From Capsicum annuum (Eukaryota; Streptophyta; Magnoliopsida; Solanales; Solanaceae): DNA of 64,000 nucleotides. Positions within the stretch are counted from its first letter, which is position 1. Each line of letters opens with the position of its first letter. Where the stretch lies: positions 60,643,007-60,707,006 of the forward strand of contig NC_061115.1 of assembly GCF_002878395.1 (NCBI RefSeq). Direction: 5' to 3'. Shown piece after piece: positions 45,926 to 56,032 of the stretch. The notes beneath the pieces were generated by a model, which saw only the letters and a program-made list of their open reading frames with translations, made no database searches and was not told where the DNA came from. The translations under genes were made by a program, and so were the position numbers.

Positions 45926-46231
45926 TCAGTTCCAATAATCAAGAGAAGCATAGAGTGTAAGAAGCCAATCCATCCCTAAGATCACATCAAAATCCACCAT
46001 ATCAAGCTCTATCGAATCCATCAATGTCTTTCCGTGAAAGATGGACAACATACAACCCCAATAGATTTTTTTAGCAATAATAGAATCACCCATCAAAGTA
46101 GACATATAAAAGGGGCCAAAAATATTTTCATGACCAATAACAAAATGTACAACCACATAAGTGGTCACATAATAAAGGGTAGAACCCAAGTCAAGCAAAT
46201 AATAAACATCACAAAAGAAGAATTGCAACAT
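45926..46231 (-). pseudogene. G6 aspartic protease
   Basis: 101 open codons: VYYLLDLGSTLYYVTTYVVV, FYMSTLMGDSIIAKKIYWG, then IELDMVDFDVILGMDWLLTL and YASLDYWN. The active-site loop is D-L-G-S-T: Asp and Gly kept, Pro/Ser replaced by Leu, as in G4. This is the most intact protease of the window. It follows gag in order; the gag-pro connection is frameshifted. Confidence 0.85.
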
Positions 46232-46379
46232 ACCAGTGATAATATAGGGGGATGCCTAGAATTCTTAGCGAGTAGCAAATATGTAGAGATGATTTCGGTT
46301 AGTGTTGGTACTCGAAGTGGAATCTTTAGGTGCTAGGGTTGAAGAATTGGCAACCAACACTTTAATAGCTCCTGTTGGA

Positions 46380-47560
46380 ACTTTGGGTAAAGGACAATAT
46401 CACTACGTATGACAAAGCTGACCATAATTATAGTATCTAATTCTCCCCTCCTCATAATATCTACGGTAAAGATGCCTACAAAACACTAAAAAAAGTTAAG
46501 GTGGGGTCGACCAAGCTCCACTAGCCTAATATTGGGCACCCTGTGCCTTAGGACCACTTCTAGATTGAAAACAATGATCACCAGCAGTCTTAGGATAAGG
46601 AGGACTAGCCGTTGAATAAAATTTTTGCCAATTCTTCTACTTCATCAACTACCTTACATCTCTCCCACTATTTTATTGATTCTCACCCTGATCTAAATAT
46701 ATAAACGTCTTATTCTACCTCTCTCTAATATCTACCTATTTTTTTTCCTCATTCTGTACCCGCAACATATAAAACACCAACCTAAGATATCTGTATCATT
46801 ATTCAATATCTCAACCTTACAATCTAATACAAAATTATTGAACAAACCAAGAGAAAATTTTCTTATTTTGGGTCTCATGTTAACCACAAACTCTAGAGTA
46901 TAGCATGACAAAAACTAAAATTTTAGAGCACACTTGTCCACGCTCATCTTACCCTACTTAAATTCTCAAACTCTTCAGCCTTAGCTTCCTTCAACTCTTG
47001 AGGAAATAAGTGATAAAGAAAGGACACTAAAAATTCATCCCATAATGCCAGTTCAGCATTATTACCCCTCATCGCTTCCTATTCCTTATGCCACTGATAA
47101 GCTACATCATTTAATTAATATGCAACAAACTCTACACCCTCAAAATCACTAGCATATATCATTCTAAAAATCTTCTCCATATCATCAATGAACCTCTAAG
47201 GATCCTCGTCAACCTTAGATCCTATAAAGGTTGGGGGATTCATCCTCATAAATTGGCCAACCCGAGTGACCTCAAATAAATGAACAATAAAACTAATATA
47301 ATCAGAAAGATGAAACTGTAATGCCACCAACTAACAATATGAATTGAATGACGCAAATTCATATTAGAGATATTTCCCTGAGGTGACTAACCATGAATGT
47401 CACCATCTAGGGAATCTCGAAGAGCATTAGTAGGTACCAGTAGAAACCCACATAGAGCAGTATAGTCAGGATTAGAGAAGCTAGACTAAATCCACACTCC
47501 TTAAACAATGTGAGTTCTCTCTAAGATTTTCTCACGTGGTGTAGAGGTTAAAGAAGAGTT
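46380..47560 (-). pseudogene. G6 gag
   Basis: Readable from about 47250: NPPTFIGSKVDEDP and RFIDDMEKIFRMIYASDFEG, FVAYQLNDVAYQWHKEQEAM, NNAELALWDEFLVSFLYHLF, PQELKEAKAEEFENL. The zinc knuckle near 46440 is YNYGQLCHT, stop, YCPLPKVP, with most ligands lost. The N-terminus toward 47560 is too decayed to place a start. The protein would be the capsid/nucleocapsid precursor. Confidence 0.8.
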
Positions 47561-47813
47561 TCTATAAATGTCAGATCATTGGAGATTCAAGATCTACAAG
47601 CATGAGCTATAGTACGGGTAATCGAAGTGTTAGAAAATATTCAATATACCTAGACTCTAAAGCCCAAAATAGAACACAAGAAAGTGAAACATTCCTAAAT
47701 TTCTCATAACCTCTCCCTATAAGTGTGTTGTGCTACACATCCATAATAGGTACTCTACTTGACATAAATTTGTGGACACCCAAAGACCTTAAACTATGCT
47801 CTAATACCAAGCT
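47561..47813 (-). other. G6 leader and primer site
   Basis: Plus-strand GCTCTAATACCA at 47798-47809 is the tRNA-iMet site with one change, four bases from the LTR. No gene. Confidence 0.82.
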
Positions 47814-48440
47814 TGTAATTACTCAAACTAGGGCCGAGTCGTTACAGGTATCTGAAGCTCATCGAGAGATGGAGATACCCCCTTAGCGTGACCTCCAAAA
47901 CATTATGAAAGAATACAATGGAAGACAACCAAATATGATGATAATATGAATATATAAACCAAATGATAAATAAGAGTCAAAACAAAAAACCAACCAACAC
48001 TTGTCCATAAATTCCTCTAAAACCATAAATTCCAAATAGGCTGGGATATGTCCCTATCCATACCAAAAAGAAAAATTAAATAAAATACTAAAACATAAAG
48101 GAAATAGGTGAAATAACTAGGCCTTTAAAAAGCTAGAGGCTCACCACTTTAGAGCCACTCGGTAGATGTACCAAACTACCTAATGCTGTATGGGACAAAC
48201 AGAAAAGCCCTCAGACCCTACATCATGAAATAATGTAGCATTCTAGGATGGTCATTTATACAAGCACTAACATATAACATAGGGAAAGTGATAATATAAT
48301 GCTAATACCATAAGCCAATCAAAACCATAAGACCAAAATTATATATATATATATATATATAGGATGCTGGGGTAAGGACAAGGGTCATGAATAAGAGAGT
48401 TTAAAGAATTAACCTAAATTGTGTAGTTCGCTCCATCCTA
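47814..48440 (-). repeat. G6 5' LTR, truncated
   Basis: Matches the first 620 bp of 41022-42817 (CTACATCATGAAATAATGTA, GGGTCATGAATAAG against GGGTCATAAACTTG). The rest is missing, and the G5 gag frame resumes near 48440. Confidence 0.82.
48340..48361. repeat. (TA)11 microsatellite
   Basis: 22-bp TA run inside the truncated G6 LTR, absent from the partner LTR. Confidence 0.95.
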
Positions 48441-49050
48441 AAGGAACCCCTTTATATTTGAGGGATCATAGAAATGAGTTTTATCAATTAGAGTAGGGCT
48501 CCATAAATGTTGTGGAGTATGAGGCTTGTTTCCCTAACTTCTCTAGATATTCTTATGCCAGTATTGCCACCGAGTCTAAAAAAGGTTTAGAAGTTCGCAA
48601 AGTGACTGGATGTTTTTCTTCATCTAGCTACTGCCCAAATAGTAGTGTCAAGGGCATCATTTTAGAGTATTATGGGTCATAAAATGATGATCGAGTCTAT
48701 TCTTATAGCATCTCAGGGAAATGCTAAGATGGTGCTTCACTAAGGTGAGCTTAGTAGTTCCACTCCTCTAGGTAGTTATTTTTGAGTCTACCATGGGCAT
48801 CCTAGTAGACCAGTTTAGGAAACTTTTTTAGGGGTCAGGTAGTGGGTCTTTCAGTTCTATAGAATTACATGGTTATTCTAGCTTGGTCGCACCTCTTCAT
48901 ATTGATTTGAGTTGTAAAGTTTGCTATGTGTATGATTAAATCGGCCATTTGGCTGAGGACTGCCCGCTCCATATTCTTAGGCCTACTTCTATATCGGCAT
49001 AAAGAGGTAGATGTTCTTTAAGAGGTATATGAGGTAGAGGTAGTGATGAG
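48441..49050 (+). pseudogene. G5 gag, C-terminal part
   Basis: Resumes PLYLRDHRNEFYQLE, stop, GSINVVEYEACFPNFSRYSY, the usual end of the gag domain. The knuckle near 48912-48965 is CYVYD, stop, IGHLAEDCP: the second Cys is Tyr, His and last Cys remain. A Gly/Arg-rich spacer (RGRCSLRGI, stop, GRG) follows and then jumps straight to the C-terminal end of the protease. Confidence 0.78.
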
Positions 49051-49190
49051 ACATGGGGTAGATCTACTTATCCAAAATATGATAGATTTTGATGTCATCA
49101 TGGGTATAGATTTTTTAGCTCCTCATCATACTATCCTAGTCTATTTTATTAAGACAGTGAGTATAGCTCCATTGTGTGCGTTTAGGATAT
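49051..49190 (+). pseudogene. G5 protease, C-terminal half only
   Basis: MIDFDVIMGIDFLAPHHTIL followed by FIKTVSIAP is the last conserved strand of the retropepsin. The half with the catalytic D-x-G loop is absent between the gag spacer and here, so a deletion of perhaps 100 codons is inferred by comparison with G3. Confidence 0.75.
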
Positions 49191-50110
49191 CTTGTTAGGG
49201 TGCAGTTTATTCGGGTGCCAAGAGAGTTATATCTTTCTTCAAGCCCATTATTTGGTAGAGATAGGGTATTTATCTTTTGTGGACCATATTTGTGATACTA
49301 GTATTTATTCACTTCTTTCTTTGGATTCTATTCATATTGTATATGAGTTCATAGATATTTTTCATATGGGTTTGCCTGGTATGTCTCAAAATCATGATAT
49401 TTACTTTGCCATTGATGTAGAGCCAGGAACCAAGCCCGTATCCATTCCTCCATGTAGATTGGCGCCCAGCATAGATGAATAAATTAAAGGATAAGTTGTA
49501 GGATATATTAGATAAGGTATTCGTTTGACCTAGTGTATCACCTTAGGGTACGTCTACCTTATTTGTGAAGAAAAAAGAGGTCTATAAATATGTGTATTGA
49601 TTATCGATAGTTGAATAAGGTGGCTATTAAGAATAAGAATCCTCTTTCTCTTAAAGATGATTTGTTTTGTTAGCTTTAGGGTTTTATGGTAGTTTGAAAT
49701 TGATTTGAGGTCTAGGTATCACCAGTTGAGGATTAGAGCTTTTGATATTATGGAGATAGCTTTTCAAACTAGGTACGATCATTTTGAGTTCTTGGTCATA
49801 TCATTCGGGTTAACCAATACCCCAGTTGCATTCATAGAGTTAATGAACCAGGTGTTTCAATCGTATCTCGACACGATTGTCATTAAGTTTATAGTTGATA
49901 TCTCTATTTTTTCAAAATTTAGGTCGACCATAAGGAGAATTTGCATATTGTACTTCATAGATTTAAGTAATAGGAAAATTTTTTCTAAGTCCACCAAGTT
50001 TGTGTTTTGGTTAGTCCGTATGCTAGATTATTATGGTTGATCTTGACAAGATTTCAGCAATTTGTGATTAGGCTAGGCCTACTTCTACAAGCGAGATTTA
50101 TAGTTTTGAT
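49191..50110 (+). pseudogene. G5 reverse transcriptase
   Basis: Open frames at 49192-49482 (ISFL-like start, then IHIVYEFIDIFHMGLPGMSQ and IDVEPGTKPVSIPPCRLAPS) and 49705-50040 (YHQLRIRAFDIMEIAFQTRY, FLVISFGLTNTPVAFIELMN, FIVDISIFSK). The catalytic box is F-I-V-D where F-I-D-D is expected: first aspartate lost. The stretch between them (INMCIDYRQLNKVAIKNK-like) is in other frames with stops. This enzyme copied the element RNA. Confidence 0.85.
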
Positions 50111-50720
50111 GGTTTAGCAGGTTATTATCGATGCTTTTTTGAGGGTTTTTCATCTATTGTAGATTCGTTGGCCAATTTGACTTGAAAGAAGATTTCTTTT
50201 CAGTGGTTTAATGCTTGTAAGGAAAGCTTACAAAATCCCAAGAATTCATTATTCTCAGATCCAATCTTTACTTTGTCTAAGGAGTACATAGGTTTTACCG
50301 TCTTCTATAATGCTTCAGGTGTTTTGTTAGGTGTTGAGTTGATACAAGAGCGTAAGGTAATTTTGTATGCTTCTCGTTAGTTCAATCCCCATGGAAAAAA
50401 TACCCTACGAATGATTTGTGACTGTGCATAATTATTTTTGCTCCAAAGATTTTGAAGCACTACTTGTATGGTATATGTTTTGAGATTTTCTCAGATCATT
50501 GTAGCCTTTAGTATTTCTTTATTCATCCAGATCTTAACATGAAGCAATGTTATTATCTTGAGTGGCTTATGGATAATGGCCTTACTATTCTCTATCATCC
50601 TAGCAAAGCAAAGGTGGTTGCGGATGTCTTAAGCCAGAAGTCGACTAGCATAGGTAGAATGGAACATATTTTTACAAAGGATATGCCTTTATCCTTAGAC
50701 GTTTAGTCTTTGGCAAACTA
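50111..50720 (+). pseudogene. G5 RNase H region
   Basis: CKESLQNPKNSLFSDPIFTL, FTVFYNASGVLLGVELIQER and KVILYASRQFNPHGKNTLRM give the domain start; the usual CDAS motif is FYNAS, so the Asp is Asn. Later frames carry CYYLEWLMDNGLTILYHPSK, VVADVLSQKS-like text. Stops and frameshifts throughout. Confidence 0.75.
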
Positions 50721-50929
50721 GATGGTTAACTTAATATTTTGATACCTGGACCTGTTTAGCATTTTCGGTGGCTAGGTCTTCCATATGGAGAAGATTCAGG
50801 TGTAATAGTTTGATAATGTTGGATTGAGAGTGATTTAGGATAAAGTGTTAAATGATGAGGCTAAGAAAGTCCCACTTGATTCAGATGGTGTTTTGAGGAA
50901 TGGAGACCGAGTTTGTCTGCCAAAAATGG

Positions 50930-51655
50930 TAACTGTCTGAGATTGATTTTGGAGCATTCTCATTATTCAAGGTATCCCATCCATCCAAGAGTGACTAAGA
51001 AGTACCGTAATTTGAGAGAGCATTACTGGTGGGGTATTATAAGGTAGGATGTACCAAATTTTATAGCTCGTTGCATATGTGGCCTGGAGGTGAAGGCTAA
51101 GTATTTAAGGTCAAGTATTTTCCTTTAGAAGTTTCCTATTCCCGAATGGAAATAGGAATAAATCACTATACACTTTATGACTAGGTCACCTCGTACTTCT
51201 TATGGTTCTGATAGTATTTGGTTCATCGTGGATCGATTATCCAAATCAACATATATCATTCTTTGTAAGGCTTTATTCAATGCAGAGAGGTTAGCCCATA
51301 TTTATATCCATAAGATATTTCTTCTTCATTGTATACCTGTGTCTATCTACTCATATAGTGGTTTAGTGTTCACGTCTTACTTTTAGAAGGATTTTCTAGA
51401 GGAGTTAGGTTCTCGAGTAGATCTTAGCATAACTTTTCACCCCTAGATTGACTATTTGTTGTAGTGGACTATTTAGGTTTTTGAGATTATGTTTTGTACT
51501 AGTGTTATAAACAATGGAGGTTAGTAGGAGCAACAACTAGCTTTGGTAGAGTTTGTGTATAATAATAGCTACCAGTCATGTATTGAGATGGCTCTCTTAA
51601 AGGAATTATCGCTCTACAATTGGTTGGTTTGTGGTTTTTATTTGAAACTCGAGGA
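50930..51655 (+). pseudogene. G5 integrase, all three catalytic residues altered
   Basis: SRYPIHPRVTKKYRNLREHY, WWGIIRQDVPNFIARCICGL are the zinc-binding end. At 51160 on: ITIHFMTRSPRTSYGSDSIW has His where the first Asp is expected; IPVSIYSYSGLVFTSYF has Ser for the second; FHP, stop, IDYLL lacks the G-x-x-E segment. LVEFVYNNSYQSCIEMALLK is the domain end, and the text breaks at about 51655. Dead for integration. Confidence 0.83.
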
Positions 51656-52697
51656 GGTTTCACCATACGGTGAGGGATAGGTCCCTTAAAGTCAGTTACA
51701 GGAAATCAAATAGTAAAGTATTGGAAAACAACAGGCTTTGCAGGTAAGTAAAGACACAAAGACTTAACGTTGAAACATCCTTGCTCATGAGAGGAAAAAC
51801 CACGGCTTTCCTTCACAAGCACCAAAAATCCACTATAATCATCCTCTTTATTAAAGTATCAAATGAGCATAAGTTTTGGCTCCTCCTGCTTGTAATAACT
51901 CTACTATAAGCCTGCCTTGACAACTTTGCCAAGCATTCTCTCCAACAATTGAGCAGTTGAGTTTTTGTCTATTTTAATTTTTTGAATTATTTGGATCGTA
52001 AAAACTTACCAATTTGAAAAATATTCTTTTCCTTTTATAGTAGAGTAATGTTTACGGTAGAATTCTGATTGGGCCATGTTTCCTAAAAGGTGCACATCTT
52101 ACCTACACAGTTCGTTACACTAGAAGATAAAACTGTGTAGGACATGTGATAGCTGTATTTTTCCATGAAGACCAAGGGACCAGGTCCCTTGTTGTCAATT
52201 AACATCAATATCTCAACTCATTACTGCATTTCAATATTCTAGCTTTCAATTTACTTGTACTCATCAATGTGCTTTTGAGCATTGTTTTCCCTTTCAATCT
52301 TCCTTTATTTCTTCACCATTTGAGCATTCTTTACATATCACCTATCATATTATATTCTTGGTATCTGGTCCCTTATACCTCAGAACCTACATACCTAGTA
52401 CCTACATTATGCATTTAGTACTCCCCAATTTGGCATCATTGAAAGGTAATAACATTAAACTAAAGATAAAGTAACCATAAGATAGTTAACCTATGGCCAC
52501 TGTGGCAACACTAAAATAAAAAACAACGTTTTATATTAGAGATAAATTAGATGAAGTACAAAAACAGAAGTTCATTCTTAGTTATAAAGGATCAACACCA
52601 TTACAATATTCTAAATAAAATATGATACTACTTTCCACACAAGCCACAATATAGGCAGGAACAGGAAACTGACGTAGAAAACTTAGAATAGTAAGAC
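51656..52697 (-). other. 3' noncoding region of the gag-like gene; no gene
   Basis: No coding signal. Contains GGGACCAGGTCCC at 52189-52201, a 13-bp palindromic box with relatives AGGTCCC at 51682 and GGACCTGGTCC near 53926. Probably untranslated sequence of the retroelement that carries the next gene; its outer limits were not found. Confidence 0.45.
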
Positions 52698-54095
52698 TCA
52701 GGTAGAGAGGGGCTTAGGAGAGATAGATTTTAGAAACAACTCTATTCTAGTAGCCTCAGCAGCATGAGCATCCAACAATTTTTTAGTGAGAGTCTTCACT
52801 TCAGCATTTAACACTCGTACCTCACTAGTAAGTTCTGCAACCTTGCCCTGGAGCTTTACATTTTCTGCTGCAAAATCCTCAGTGGCACTAGCTCCTTCTA
52901 AGGTCAACTTCTACTTTTGTATATTCAGATGAACAATCTCAGCATCCTTTGATGATAGCTTGATCTTCATCTCCTCAAGTTCTTTTTTTAGACTTTCCTG
53001 ATCAGCCATTAGTTCTGACACTTGTAACATAGTTCCCATTTTCCCTTCAATGCATTCATTCTCAACAAATATTGTCTGACTAAGCTTTTGTTTTACTATT
53101 CCATAAGTACTCATTGTCCTAATAACTCCAATGTAGTCAAAAACTCTATTCAAGAAGTATCCATATGGAATCCCATGCCTTTATTCTTTCTCAACAACCA
53201 CTTTGTTGATGTGCTCTATCAGAAGAGCAGGAAGACTTATCAGATCCAATTTACTTAAGCACACAATTAGGGAAAATTGACAATAGAGGCAATGGTCCTT
53301 TTCTCCAATCTAGGGAAAATGACCTTGTTCATGAATTCATATACCAGTTGGAACTCATTGGTGAGAAATTTCTTTCTCAGGCCAGCTATTGATGTATCGC
53401 CTACTTTAGATGCATTAGTCATAGACTTAGCTGAGGGATGATGTTTCACAACAGTCCTCACACCAATTATAGGTATATCCAGAATCATTCCAAGTACCTC
53501 CTCATCTAGCATTATATCTTTTATTTTTCACCTGAGTTATCAAGCTCAAACCATCTTCTGAGAAATCCATTAAATAGTAGAATACTCTTACATCCTTCTT
53601 AAATACTATGGAAGCTGGTTTATCTAAGAAGTGTAACCATCCTTGGTGCTTAACATACTCAACTAACTCTATCATTCCAGGTTTATCATAAATCCTGTGA
53701 TCAAACATTCTTCCAGTCAATACCTCCTAAGTTTTCAAAATAGTAATTCTTGCTACTCCTAATGTATCTTTATTTTCTTCTTCTTTTGTGCTCACTACTT
53801 GACACTTCCTTTTCAAAACTTATCTCTTCTTGAGATTAGGTCCCTCAGAGAAATTTTTTCTTTTTGATAGCAATATTTTTCTTTTTACTTACAATAGGGC
53901 TACTTGACATTGGACTAGAGGACCTGGTCCTTTTGGCAACATGAAATTTTTTTCTTCTCTTCGCAGTTGCAATAGCAACGTCTGAATCCATATCCTCACC
54001 TTACAAATTTCTACAACTTTAACATTTTCCTCCGCTTCTATTGCAACAGCTTTCTTAAGCATTCTTTTCCTAGTGGTTGAAGAATTTCTAATTGC
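52698..54095 (-). pseudogene. Plant retroelement gag-like coiled-coil protein
   Basis: Nearly continuous minus-strand protein in five open stretches. N-terminal basic, serine-rich part (SSTTRKRMLKKAVAIEAEEN, later KRTRSSSPMSSSPIVSKKK in another frame). Core: RMFDHRIYDKPGMIELVEYV, HQGWLHFLDKPASIVFKKDV, VFYYLMDFSEDGLSLITQVK, LDEEVLGMILDIPIIGVRTV, LRKKFLTNEFQLVYEFMNKV, FPRLEKRTIAS, RHGIPYGYFLNRVFDYIGVI. C-terminal coiled coil: MADQESLKKELEEMKIKLSS and ENVKLQGKVAELTSEVRVLN. The core resembles the domain Pfam calls putative plant transposon protein, common in Solanaceae and legume genomes. Only a few stops and shifts, so younger than its neighbours. Function unknown; gag-like role inferred. Confidence 0.7.
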
Positions 54096-54096
54096 A

Positions 54097-54785
54097 CACA
54101 TGCAAGTGTACGTGGTCTCACAAATTAATACAGTTGCCTTAAATAAATCCAAATATTGGTCCCTCAGAGACTTGTGTTAAGAAACTATTCAATTCTAGTT
54201 TGACTGTTAAAATAAAATTGTTGCAAACTTAACCAAAAGAATTTTCACAGTGTATAAACTAAAAGTAACCTAAAATAATACGGGAAAGTAATGACTTTTG
54301 ACAATCAATGGATGAAAACCAAGAGTTCAAGCACTTAGAACAATCATACTATGCTATTGAACTTCATTAGTTAAGTTACTAATCCTTGTTGTTGATTAAC
54401 GGGGCTGATTTTATGATCATGGTCTCCAGACTACTAACCACATACTAACTTAAAACATATTTTTATTTCAATCCATAGTGAACTTAGTAAGTATTCTAGG
54501 TATATCCCTATCCTAGATGCTAATTCAAATCCCCTATTTTATAAAGGAATTAGAACCCTACTCTATATACCCCAATGTTCTATCTTCTTATTCACCCTAC
54601 TGAGTTCACAAGGTCGACAATATATGTAATCTAATGGTCTCTAATCCTTACAATAATGATAAAAGGTGTAAAAAACAACCAATTATGATGAATAAACTAA
54701 ACCAGTTAAATTCAAAGTAATAGTAAACATGTTCTTGGCTTTAACCCCAAAAAGGGTGCGTTAAGGCAAACAACCTTAAGGCTTG
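54097..54785 (-). repeat. Athila-like LTR/leader block, copy 1 (partial)
   Basis: Matches 56045-56760 (GTGTACGTGGTCTCAC, AGACTTGTGTTAAGAAACTA, AATCATACTATGCTATTGAA, CCTATCCTAGATGCTAATTC). Lacks the upstream part of copy 2. Its lower end runs directly into the gag-like gene, so the first 20 codons of the open frame at 54152 are LTR sequence. Confidence 0.8.
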
Positions 54786-54789
54786 GAAT

Positions 54790-55960
54790 TTTATGCCTGT
54801 TGCATCTCCCCAACTTGCATATCCAAGTTCTTTGTAGGAACAATATTACCCATCATATCCTCAGACTTACTCTTTATATCTGCTGAATTTGTTTCAGCAT
54901 CTCTTCCATATTTCTAGTGACCTAATTTCCTTGTGTCGGTTGTTGCTGAAACTGCTTCTATTGAGCATTCCATGGTTGATTTAATGGATGTGTCTGCAAA
55001 TTTAGATATTATGAGTTCCCATATTCTAGTATTTGAACATTGACCACAAACACCATAGACTTAGGATTAGCAGCACACATATCTAAAGAATGATGACTAT
55101 TTCCTCAAACCACGCACCAAGTGCTCGTCTGCCGAATTGCATTAATTGTTGTTGTAGGCTATGTGACCCCCGTTTTCATATTGCTGAATTTATTATATAA
55201 CTAATTTTGTTACTCAATAATCTGAGTGGATATAGCCGTAAACTAGTCCACATCTTATATTCACGCAACATTCTTTATAGCAATTCTTGAGTCAGAATGC
55301 CACTCAAGATTTCCTTGTGAAATCTTGTTCAATAAGGTGTATAGCTCATCATACGTCAATTCCAACACTTGATCACATACAACTGAATCTAGAAAAATTT
55401 GTGTTATGATTTTGTGCCTCAACAAAAATTATCCCATGTTGTTGTACAACTTGCGGACTCAACATTCAACCATTTCTTTGCTTCCCCCAATAGTGAAATG
55501 AGGAATAGTGTTAGCCTAACATAACCAGTTGACACACCCTTAGGGAAGAATATTCCACTGATCTCCATAAAGTTTCACATATGGACTTGTTGATCGTCAT
55601 GTTAAAGCCCCAAAAATTGTTATCTACTGATAAAAAGTTGCACCATGTTCTGTTTCAGCTCAAAGTTACCTCCAGCAGCTGATTTTTAAAAATAGGAGGT
55701 CAAATTTATTGCAAATGGGATTGCCACTTCACGAACTTTCCTGCAAGCTGGTTAATCTTCAACCAAGAGAGAAGAACTGCCTTATTTCTCTTGAATTTGT
55801 GGAATACTGGGGAAAAAGATTACTTCTCTCCTCAATTTATGAAAACGTTTCTCGGGTTTGGAGCTTTGTTCAACCAATTCCCTATTCTTTGCATGCTTAC
55901 TAACCTGTAAACCTATTTTCTAGAATTTCAATAGCAAGACAAAATGTAAAGCACCAAAGA
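54790..55960 (-). pseudogene. Athila-like gag, copy 1
   Basis: NWLNKAPNPRNVFIN near 55880 looks like the N-terminal part. Then NFELKQNMVQLFISR, VRLTLFLISLLGEAKKWLNV, a deletion, CWN-type joint, YTPY/ISQGNLEWHSDSRIAI-like text, CAANPKSMVFVVNVQILEYG, and a run HPLNQPWNAQ, QFQQQPTQGN. The knuckle reads CVV, stop, GNSHHSLDMC. Similar domain and order as 60150-61445. Gag of a Tat/Athila-type element; broken. Confidence 0.75.
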
Positions 55961-56007
55961 AATCTGAAAAGTAAAAGTAAAAAGAAAATAGCTGCCAAAT
56001 TATAAGT

Positions 56008-56024
56008 CCCTAGCAATGGCAACG
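56008..56024 (-). other. tRNA-Asp-type primer binding site
   Basis: Minus strand GTTGCCATTGCTAGGGA resembles the GCCGTTGCCGGGGA site used by Athila/Tat elements, differing by transitions. It follows the LTR-like block 2 in the orientation of a 5' LTR. Confidence 0.65.
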
Positions 56025-56032
56025 AAGACTTG

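Larger units (their letters stand above)
41022..48440 (-). mobile_element. G6: Ty3/gypsy chromovirus, minus strand, inserted in G5 gag
   Basis: Order on the minus strand: truncated 5' LTR (48440-47814), primer site 47809-47798, gag, protease, RT, RNase H, integrase, chromovirus tail ending near 42958, 3' LTR 42817-41022. Polyprotein close to G4. The outer 1.2 kb of the 5' LTR and about 40 bp of G5 gag are missing at the right junction, so a deletion followed insertion; therefore no target duplication is recoverable (left flank CTTAG). Confidence 0.87.
37900..51655 (+). mobile_element. G5: Ty3/gypsy retrotransposon, plus strand, interrupted by G6, 3' end missing
   Basis: Order: 5' LTR (start not resolved, about 37900) to 40107, primer site 40113, gag 40317-41021 and again from about 48440, protease remnant, RT, RNase H, integrase ending near 51655. 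G6 interrupts gag. No 3' LTR is found in the window; from 51656 the sequence is unrelated. Its LTR resembles the G3 LTR family in the opposite orientation. Heavily decayed: RT and integrase catalytic residues are lost. Confidence 0.82.

Noticed and set aside
55709..55903. 64-codon plus-strand frame
   Set aside because: Antisense to the N-terminal region of Athila-like gag copy 1.
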